A DNA stretch of 17,977 nucleotides from an uncultured Eubacterium sp. (GTDB lineage: Bacteria > Bacillota > Clostridia > Lachnospirales > Lachnospiraceae): positions 1-17,977 of the forward strand of contig CAJTXO010000036.1 in the NCBI GenBank assembly GCA_910583555.1, in the 5' to 3' direction. The translations under genes were made by a program, and so were the position numbers. The notes beneath the pieces are model-generated. The model saw only the letters and a list, made by a program, of their open reading frames with translations. It searched no databases and was not told the origin of the DNA. Positions within the stretch are counted from its first letter, which is position 1. Every line of letters starts with the position of its first letter. Of the stretch, positions 12,121-17,977 are shown piece after piece.

Positions 12121-15100
12121 CCTTACTTTTATCCTGATCTGACGTTTGCAGCCATTTTTCGCAAAGACATATATCGTACAGTTACCCTTTGCTTTTGCCA
12201 TTACCTTTCCGGCTGCCGTTACCTTTGCCACATTTTTATTGCTGCTCAGATAGCGGAACTCTCCGGTATGGGCTTCCGAGAGCTGCTTTTTCTTTTTGTC
12301 ATACAGGACTGCCCGGGGACGGAGCGTTACTGTACCGCCTTTTTTCAGCGTGTAAGAAATTTTCTTCAGTTGAATATTTTTGACGTTGGTATACTCTGCG
12401 CTGTCTTTCCCTGCGATGTGGACGATCAACGTTTTGGCAAGAGTACTCTTTTTTCCGTCCTTCCATTTCCATGCCGCAACGTAAAATTTGAAATTCTTTG
12501 TGGTATCCAGCTTCCGACCGTTTACCTTTTTGACAGTGAACGTTGTCTTTTTGCCGCTCTTTACCTGATTCAACGATTTAGCGCTGAAATCCTTTCCACA
12601 ATACTGCACATAGACGCTGTAGCCGCTGGCTCCGTTTACCCCGCCCCAAGAGATTTGCAATTTCTTCCCCGTCCAAGTTGCTTTCAGACCAGAATGAAGT
12701 TCCAGCATTCTCTTTTCTATGGAGGATGCCTTCTTCTGCGTCCCTGCTGGAGTCGGGGTTGACGTAACATCCCCTTTCTCATCCGGCATCGAGGTTTGCT
12801 TGACGTTGCCGCTGTCCGGCGCCGCAGTCGCTTTATCTCCTCCTTCCGGTGTCACGCCCGGTTTGTCGCCGCTATCCGGCGTCGCAGTCGGTTTATCTCC
12901 TCCTTCCGGTGTCTCGCCCGGTCTGTCACCACTTCCCGGCGTCGCAGTCGGTTTATCTCCTCCTTCCGGTGTCTCGCCCGGTTTATCTCCGCCGTCCGGC
13001 GTCGCGGTCGGTTTATTTCCACCATCCGGCGTCGGCCCTGGCGTAACGAGCGCCCCACTGCCCGCCTCTTTGTATACAACCACATAGGAAGAGAATCGGT
13101 CGGACGCTATGGTGATCGTGTCGGCATCATGATCCAGATCTTCCAGTGTTTCTGCCACGCCCTCATGCACACGGATGATCGCGTAGGTTCTCGGCTTCTC
13201 GCTGTCTTTACTTTTGAGGCTGTCCGGTACATTTATAACAATAGTCAGTTTTCTCTCTGTCTGGAAAATGGCGCTGCGGTCTGTGCCGATCACCTTAAAG
13301 ATGCTGATGTCAAGGTACTGGCCGACGGCAAATCCTTTGACCTCATTGTTCCCGTCTAATGCCACCTGCACCACGGCCTTGTCACCGCTGCTGACAGTGT
13401 CCGCCGCGTCTTTTACGTCAAGGATGAACTTGATGTCTGTCCCGTTTTCTATCTGCGCCTTTTCCTCCTCCGTCAGAATGATGTCTGCCAGCTCTTCCTC
13501 GCTGTTGGAAAGTGTGGTGTCTGGAGCTTTTTCATCTTTTTCCACATCTTTGCTCACCGCTCCTGCATCCCCCGGCAGATCTTCTATCGTCCTCTCATAG
13601 CCGCAAATATTGCAAACCAGATCGGCGTCATTCTCATAAACATGTTCCTCTTTTGGCTGTGTTTCCTCACAGCGGATACATTTTTTCCAATGTCCCTTCT
13701 CATCACACTCATAGTTCACGCTGAACTCATGTCCCAGCGCTTCTATCGCAGTCTGTTCCTCGATGAACTGGCCGCAAGAAGAGCAGCGGCTTCCTTCTGA
13801 CAGTCCTGATTCCGTACAGGTTGCCGGTTTTTCTGGAACCAGTTCCTCACTGTGAGTATGGAGTTTCACGGTAAAAGTTTCTGTTGCACGGTTTCCCGCA
13901 TGATCTGTGGCTGTCACCGAAATAACGGTTTCCCCGCCAGTGATCTCCGATGCCGGAATCAAAAAGCTGTCATTTGCTGCTATAGCTGTCGTATAATCAT
14001 GGTCTACTGTATTTACACTTCCCGTTCCGATCTGGTAACTAACAGAGGCAATACCGCTGGAAACCGCATTGTCATGATCGTCCGCTATCGTCACGGAAAT
14101 GTCCGGAACCGCATCGTACTCTCCCGGCAGCACCAGTTCGGCGTGTTCCGCCTGAAAAATGATCTGCGGCGCGCGATCCTCGATCAGGACACCATTTGTT
14201 CCCACAGTCACGCCTGCTGATATGTTTCCTGCCCTATCGCTGCAGGTGATCGAAATCGTTCCCTTGAAATCCGAAACAGTGATCTCTGCCTTGCCATTCC
14301 GGATCTCTGCGATTTCCTCCTTTGCCGTACCGCCCTCCGGCGTCATCACATAGGTGATTACTTCGGCCCCGCTCCCCTCTTCGGTGATCGGCACGGTTAT
14401 CGTGAGACTGACCTTTCCAATCAGCCATTGCCACAGATCCAAAGGCTGATAGCTGTATGTCAGCGCACCGATCACCGGAGCGGTCCTGTCCGTCCACTTT
14501 GCCCAATACTCCTTATCCCCAACGGCTGTATCCGAAATCTCTGTTATTTTTTCGCCGCTGCAGCCTTCATTGTCAAACCAGCCGTCAAACATATATCCTG
14601 CCCGCGTCCAGTTTTCCGGCAGAACAGTTCCCGTTCCATAGACATAGGACGTCAGTTCTGTGCCGCCGCTTCCTCCATTTGTATGCAGAACAACGGTATA
14701 ATCCGCCAGTTCCCAATTTGCGGTATAGCTGCGGTTTCCGATACTTCCTGACACAATGGTAACGCTTGTTTGACGTCCTGTTAGATCCGTGCCGCTCCAC
14801 CCGGCAAAGTGGTAACCCTCTTTTGTCGGATTGATTAAGGTAATGTCGTCACTCTCGATCGTGTAACTCACCGGATTGCCGCTAACGGTCCCGTCATTCA
14901 GATCATACGTAATCGTGTAGCTGTCCGCTGTCCACTTCGCATAATACGTCTTCGCTCCGGTTTCTGCCGCGGTAACTTTCGTCACGGCCGTTCCGGTAAG
15001 GCCGGAATTCGCATACCAGCCTCCGAAGGTATAACCCGTCCTCGCCGGCGTCGGAAGCGTCAGGCCGGTCCCGTACGTATACGCGCTATAACTGCTTTCA

Positions 15101-17043
15101 TTCGCTATCGTTCCTCCGTTTTTATTATACGTGATCCCATAAGACGCCTTCGACCAGTTTGCCGTAAACTCGCGCTCACCGGTGTTCCCTTTCGCCACGC
15201 TGACCGTCACGTTCGCGTTCCCTTCCAAATCGGTACCGCTCCATCCGGTAAACGTGTAACCGTTGCGGACTGGGTTTGTCAGGGTAAACGCCGCTGTCTC
15301 GATCGTATAGGAAGACGGATTTATCTTCCCGGGGGGGAGTTCGCCGCCCGCCAGGTCATAATGGATGGCATAATCCACCAGAGTCCAGTGGGCATAGACC
15401 GTGATATCCCTGCCCTCCGGTATCGTATCGATCGTAATCTCATCCCCGCCTGTTTTCGCTGTGTACCAGCCGTCAAACGTATAACCGTCCCGTGTGGGTT
15501 CCGGCAGCGTCCTCATGCTCCGCCCGCCATTGATGTCTCCTGTCGCCGTATCACAAGTGCCGCCATTCGCATCAAAGGTCATCACATAGGGCATCAACGC
15601 GCATTCCCCGTCCTGCAGCACCACTTTATAGCCATCCACGCTTGTGAAATAGTCCGCGGGAGTCTTTCCTGGCATATACGTAGTAAAGTTCTCTGTGAAA
15701 ACAATCGGATACTGGGAAGTGGGACTCAGATATGTCCGTACCAGGTAAGGGGAGGGATTTGTCAGCGCACCCGTCAGAACTACCTTGCCAAGCAACGCTT
15801 TGGCTCTGCCTATCACAATGTCTTCCTTCTCTGCGGATGCCGTGCCGATTTTTTCGCTGCCATCCATCTTCCATTTTCCCCCAAAAAGAACGACTTCTCC
15901 GGTAATCTCACCTCCGGTCATACTGACTTCTATGTCGTCACCTCTTATACTCACACTCCCATTGATCATGCCGCCGCTGAAATTGGCATAGGTCGTGCCT
16001 TCCTGAACCGTAACATACTCCAGCCAATAGGCATCCTCCATAATACTAATCCCATAGCACCGCTCTCCCGTGCTTTCAACGGTGCCGCCAGAAATCGTGA
16101 TGCTGCCGGTAGGCATTACAGCTATGCTGCCGTTATGGCCCCCCGAAGTCTGATTTTCACCGCTAATGGCAGTAGCTGAGACCCTGCCGGATTTTACCTC
16201 TGCATTTCCACCCTGATTCACATAGATTGCCTCCACCGTAACTCCTACGTGACCTGTACTGTTTGACGTACAGTCAATCATGTTATTTACTTCTGCACCG
16301 TCCACCGTCAGCTTTGCACCGGATTCCACGTACACGCAAGTGACTGCTTTCCCCTCTATGCTGCCACCGTAAAGATTGGTAACAGAACCGCTGCCTGCGT
16401 AAACAGCCGAGGAATATGCCAATGCCATGGCATCCGTTTTATAAGTGTCCCCTTGAAGACTTCCACCGCTGTTCTGCCCGCAGATGCTGCCACCATATAC
16501 GTTCAGCGTACCATTTACACAGATCCCCCCGATTTCCCGATTGTCCCCTGCACCTAAAATCCCGCTGCTTTTACAATCATGTACGTTCAAAGTTACACCG
16601 TCCGGTACGGTAACCAGCCATGTCTTTTTGTCACTATATGACGTGTATTGTTTCGTCAGTTTATATCCGTTCAGACAGAGATCAATCGTACCGCTGCCGG
16701 AAATGGACAGCACAGACGATACTGCCACGTCACTCTCCAGGTAATAATTTTTCCCGGCTGTCAGTGTGCTTGTCGAACTCGTCAGTTTTATCCAGCCAGT
16801 ATGGTTTGTGTGTCCACTGTCAGCCGCCCTGCTGCGATCCGATGACGGTCCGGCATCTGCCTCATTTGCCGCTTGTGCCGTTTGTGCTACATTTGCCGCA
16901 TTTGCCCTGATCGTGCCGGAAACCGTTCCCGGCACATACGGGCAGAGCGTGATCAACAGGCTGGCACAGAGCAGGACGGCCAGCAGACGCAGATATTTCT
17001 TCCTCCCTATTCCTTCCAATTTCTCCATTCGATATGTCCTCAT
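12097..17043 (-). CDS. Giant secreted surface protein with InlB-type repeats
   Basis: The 1648-residue protein has AGGAGG 8 nt before the ATG. Layout: signal peptide (basic start, hydrophobic 17-34, possible cut near RANA-A 49-50); a region of short Gly-rich turns and repeated GGSI/GGTV/GGEI strands (about 95-430), like a parallel beta-helix; five InlB/Listeria-Bacteroides-type repeats (486-853) with GYTFxGW and xAxW ends; Ig-like segments with Thr/Ser-rich strands (854-1062); a Cys/His segment (1063-1150) with CSSC, CIRC and CNIC pairs, zinc-ribbon-like; an acidic segment (1160-1325); a Pro/Gly/Asp linker of 10-residue units (1334-1413); an Fn3-like domain (1455-1543) and a basic Ig-like domain (1550-1640) with GNCTIYVFAKNGCKRQIRIKV. 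It has no LPxTG motif. It is probably an adhesin or cell-surface matrix protein. The C-terminus is the same module type as in the DUF6273 protein. Confidence 0.92.
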   Translation of the reverse strand: MRTYRMEKLEGIGRKKYLRLLAVLLCASLLITLCPYVPGTVSGTIRANAANVAQTAQAANEADAGPSSDRSRAADSGHTNHTGWIKLTSSTSTLTAGKNYYLESDVAVSSVLSISGSGTIDLCLNGYKLTKQYTSYSDKKTWLVTVPDGVTLNVHDCKSSGILGAGDNREIGGICVNGTLNVYGGSICGQNSGGSLQGDTYKTDAMALAYSSAVYAGSGSVTNLYGGSIEGKAVTCVYVESGAKLTVDGAEVNNMIDCTSNSTGHVGVTVEAIYVNQGGNAEVKSGRVSATAISGENQTSGGHNGSIAVMPTGSITISGGTVESTGERCYGISIMEDAYWLEYVTVQEGTTYANFSGGMINGSVSIRGDDIEVSMTGGEITGEVVLFGGKWKMDGSEKIGTASAEKEDIVIGRAKALLGKVVLTGALTNPSPYLVRTYLSPTSQYPIVFTENFTTYMPGKTPADYFTSVDGYKVVLQDGECALMPYVMTFDANGGTCDTATGDINGGRSMRTLPEPTRDGYTFDGWYTAKTGGDEITIDTIPEGRDITVYAHWTLVDYAIHYDLAGGELPPGKINPSSYTIETAAFTLTNPVRNGYTFTGWSGTDLEGNANVTVSVAKGNTGEREFTANWSKASYGITYNKNGGTIANESSYSAYTYGTGLTLPTPARTGYTFGGWYANSGLTGTAVTKVTAAETGAKTYYAKWTADSYTITYDLNDGTVSGNPVSYTIESDDITLINPTKEGYHFAGWSGTDLTGRQTSVTIVSGSIGNRSYTANWELADYTVVLHTNGGSGGTELTSYVYGTGTVLPENWTRAGYMFDGWFDNEGCSGEKITEISDTAVGDKEYWAKWTDRTAPVIGALTYSYQPLDLWQWLIGKVSLTITVPITEEGSGAEVITYVMTPEGGTAKEEIAEIRNGKAEITVSDFKGTISITCSDRAGNISAGVTVGTNGVLIEDRAPQIIFQAEHAELVLPGEYDAVPDISVTIADDHDNAVSSGIASVSYQIGTGSVNTVDHDYTTAIAANDSFLIPASEITGGETVISVTATDHAGNRATETFTVKLHTHSEELVPEKPATCTESGLSEGSRCSSCGQFIEEQTAIEALGHEFSVNYECDEKGHWKKCIRCEETQPKEEHVYENDADLVCNICGYERTIEDLPGDAGAVSKDVEKDEKAPDTTLSNSEEELADIILTEEEKAQIENGTDIKFILDVKDAADTVSSGDKAVVQVALDGNNEVKGFAVGQYLDISIFKVIGTDRSAIFQTERKLTIVINVPDSLKSKDSEKPRTYAIIRVHEGVAETLEDLDHDADTITIASDRFSSYVVVYKEAGSGALVTPGPTPDGGNKPTATPDGGDKPGETPEGGDKPTATPGSGDRPGETPEGGDKPTATPDSGDKPGVTPEGGDKATAAPDSGNVKQTSMPDEKGDVTSTPTPAGTQKKASSIEKRMLELHSGLKATWTGKKLQISWGGVNGASGYSVYVQYCGKDFSAKSLNQVKSGKKTTFTVKKVNGRKLDTTKNFKFYVAAWKWKDGKKSTLAKTLIVHIAGKDSAEYTNVKNIQLKKISYTLKKGGTVTLRPRAVLYDKKKKQLSEAHTGEFRYLSSNKNVAKVTAAGKVMAKAKGNCTIYVFAKNGCKRQIRIKVRSEKGDTV
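12805..13044 (-). repeat. 60-bp in-frame tandem repeat (Pro/Gly/Asp linker)
   Basis: Three near-identical 60-bp units (phase 12841, 12901, 12961) with degenerate copies at each end encode GGDKPTATPDGGDKPGETPE, itself two 10-residue halves of the form GGDKPxxTPx. It forms the linker before the C-terminal Fn3/Ig module. Confidence 0.9.
14484..15588 (-). repeat. Five InlB-type repeats alternating between two subtypes
   Basis: Units lie at protein residues about 486-556, 557-632, 633-706, 707-778 and 779-853. Odd units carry a GW(Y/F) block and end YAHW, YAKW or YWAKW; even units carry GWSGTDL and end FTANW or YTANW. The alternation suggests that a two-unit block (about 150 residues) was duplicated. 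Confidence 0.85.
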
Positions 17044-17149
17044 TTCCTATACCTCCTATCACTAATCAATACCACTTCTTTATTTTTCGTTTTTTCAAAA
17101 ATCTGTTATCTTGCGGAGCAACAGAAGTCTTTCTTCTCTCATAATTACG

Positions 17150-17188
17150 ATTATAATTGAAAAAACTGCTTTTTTCTACTTTGTAGAA
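17150..17188 (-). promoter_or_regulatory. Possible regulated promoter of the giant surface protein gene
   Basis: A perfect -10, TATAAT, lies at 17155-17150 on the minus strand. At the -35 position there is no consensus; instead a perfect palindrome TTCTAC-TTT-GTAGAA (17174-17188) covers it, next to a second inverted repeat GAAAAAA-CTGC-TTTTTTC (17159-17176). This is what an activator-dependent or repressed promoter looks like. The leader to the ATG would be about 100 nt. Confidence 0.4.
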
Positions 17189-17290
17189 CAATCTGCACTT
17201 TTGAGGGTACAATTTGCGTTTCTGGGCCGGCAATAATCTGATAATGTGATTTGCTGATATAATAGGTATCAATTCCCTGCTTCAATAACA

Positions 17291-17335
17291 CAAAAAATAA
17301 GCCATCATAGATTTTCATTGTCCACAATGGCTTAT
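17291..17335 (-). terminator. Intrinsic terminator on the minus strand
   Basis: On the minus strand ATAAGCCAT (17335-17327) pairs with ATGGCTTAT (17305-17297) around a 21-nt loop and is followed by TTTTTTG. A smaller nested stem, CATTG-TCCA-CAATG, lies within (plus-strand 17316-17329). It would end the RNA candidate upstream or transcripts from the ATP-binding gene. Confidence 0.75.
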
Positions 17336-17440
17336 ATGAGTTCTGCCGACTGAGCTATCGAGGGTTATTTTGTTTTTCTGCACTTTTTCATCGGTGTGCG
17401 ACCGTGTCAATGCTCTACCAACGGGTTCGGTCACACACGG
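17336..17440 (-). ncRNA. RNA candidate containing two tRNA D-arm-like fragments
   Basis: Reading the minus strand, a 13-bp near-perfect stem (CCGTGTGTGACCG, 17440-17428, with CGGTCGCACACCG, 17404-17392) encloses GTTGGTAGAGCAT, which is the second half of a tRNA D-arm. Forty bases later comes GATAGCTCAGTCGGCAGAAC (17359-17340), which reads like the 5' part and D-arm of a tRNA. Neither is followed by an anticodon arm or a T-arm, so no tRNA is encoded. A terminator follows directly (17291-17335). It may be a structured small RNA built from tRNA pieces or simply tRNA debris from past integrations. Confidence 0.4.
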
Positions 17441-17547
17441 AAAAACTAATACAAGCTAAAAACATCCCTTTCTTTTAATTTTCCAACATTATCCTACTAT
17501 TCCTCTATTTCTATCAGTATCTATGTTGCCTTAGCTTATTAATCGGC

Positions 17548-17977
17548 TCATTTTTGTTCATAATATGAACTCCTGCCAGCGCCTTTCTGTTCCAAAATTC
17601 CAATTTCACATAATCTATTGAGATAACGCTTCGTCGTTGCTACTGATTTTCCCAACAAATCACGGCCTATTGCATTAGTAATTATTGAATTATCATCCAA
17701 ATATCTCAATATCGGAGCCATACGATCTTGCTCTTCTTGTGACAATTTTTCCAATTGCACATTAGGCAAAATTCTTTTCTACCTCTATCTTTCAATAATT
17801 TATTATATTGCTCACAAGGTTTACACAATACCATAATGCCCCTGGAGTTAGCATCAATATCAGGACAAGGGGCTTTCTCCTTTTCACATACCTCCATAAT
17901 CTTGTCAACCCCTCTTCCCCAGGATTCAATCTCCCCAGCTTTGTAGAAAACATCTGCTATTTTAGGATTATATGGTA
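17548..17977 (-). pseudogene. 3' end of an AlbA_2-type ATP-binding protein gene, frameshifted, cut by window edge
   Basis: From the window edge the minus strand reads PYNPKIADVFYKAGEIESWG, then RGVDKIMEVCEKEKAPCPDI, typical of the C-terminal part of COG2865/AlbA_2 (Schlafen-like) ATP-binding putative transcriptional regulators (conserved NPxIAxxFxxAGxIExWGRG). This frame drifts into KEFCLMCNWKNCHKKSK and stops near 17706. A second frame takes over at about 17775 with ILPNVQLEKLSQEEQDRM and continues as a winged helix-turn-helix (IGRDLLGKSVATTKRYLNRL, then GILEQKGAGRSSYY) to a stop at 17548. This is one broken gene: the wing domain normally completes the protein. A single-base indel near 17770-17780 explains it. 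The N-terminal AlbA_2 domain lies outside the window. It is accessory-type and common in islands. Confidence 0.75.

Larger units (their letters stand above)
17044..17547. other. Gene-free stretch between the giant surface gene and the broken ATP-binding gene
   Basis: AT-rich and without a convincing coding region; the one 68-codon minus-strand frame (17066-17272) is Lys/Arg/Phe-rich, lacks a ribosome binding site and matches nothing. The stretch holds a promoter-like palindrome (17150-17188) and a tRNA-fragment-bearing RNA candidate with terminator (17291-17440). Nothing is visible at 17189-17290 and 17441-17547. Confidence 0.6.

Noticed and set aside
12805..13044. Regularly spaced repeats resembling a CRISPR array
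   Set aside because: The 60-bp units are head to tail without unique spacers and stay in frame within a protein linker.
15361..16179. 272-codon plus-strand open frame
   Set aside because: It lies opposite the InlB/beta-helix part of the giant surface gene, has no ribosome binding site and has an odd composition rich in His, Arg and Cys.
17066..17272. 68-codon minus-strand ORF upstream of the giant surface gene
   Set aside because: Low-complexity Lys/Arg/Asn composition, no ribosome binding site, and it covers the candidate promoter and leader.
17340..17422. A tRNA gene on the minus strand
   Set aside because: Only D-arm-like fragments are present; there is no acceptor stem, anticodon arm or T-arm in the right order.

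Overview
The window looks like an accessory region from a low-to-mid GC Gram-positive anaerobe of the Clostridia, most likely Lachnospiraceae. This is inferred from protein style: InlB-type repeat surface proteins, DUF6273, an FtsX-type ABC/two-component cassette, a tiny holin-like toxin, and AGGAGG-type ribosome binding sites. No ribosomal RNA, complete tRNA, transposase or CRISPR array was found.

Layout. (1) Positions 1-2290 are a degraded, mobile-flavoured segment, all on the minus strand: a frameshifted GNAT acetyltransferase remnant, an intact small exported protein joining a Big_2-type Ig-like domain to a toxin-like C-terminal domain, a 44-codon ORF, an intact KilA-N protein with a perfect 18-bp palindrome inside its gene, and the broken start of an Rpn-type nuclease gene that keeps a near-perfect promoter. 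(2) Positions 2400-7608 (plus strand) are one four-gene module: FtsX-type ABC permease, ATPase, OmpR-family response regulator and sensor kinase. Its promoter carries two hexamers in an 11-bp period, the kind of site an OmpR-family regulator binds, so the module probably controls itself. (3) Positions 7645-9846 (minus) encode a secreted DUF6273 surface protein with a proline-rich repeat linker. (4) Positions 9920-10124 hold a 26-residue holin-like peptide of type I toxin style. Its Shine-Dalgarno is in a hairpin, and its start region is strongly complementary to a segment just upstream. (5) Positions 10137-10743 encode a 185-residue exported protein behind a clear promoter. (6) Positions 10753-11939 hold three out-of-frame pieces of decayed conserved proteins. 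(7) Positions 12097-17043 (minus) encode a 1648-residue surface protein with a parallel-beta-helix-like N-terminal region, five InlB-type repeats, a cysteine-paired segment, a repeat linker and an Fn3/Ig-like C-terminus. (8) Positions 17044-17977 hold a possible regulated promoter, a terminated RNA-like segment with tRNA D-arm fragments, and the frameshifted 3' end of an AlbA_2-type ATP-binding protein gene.

The two large surface proteins share the same C-terminal module (Fn3-like domain followed by a basic Ig-like domain ending in a GxCTI(F/Y) motif) and the same style of linker. They look like variants of one export or attachment platform. The ABC/two-component cassette probably senses or exports an envelope-active compound. 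The most novel-looking element is the type I toxin locus with its tandem, same-strand candidate antitoxin RNA. The tRNA-fragment RNA candidate and the Ig-toxin fusion follow.
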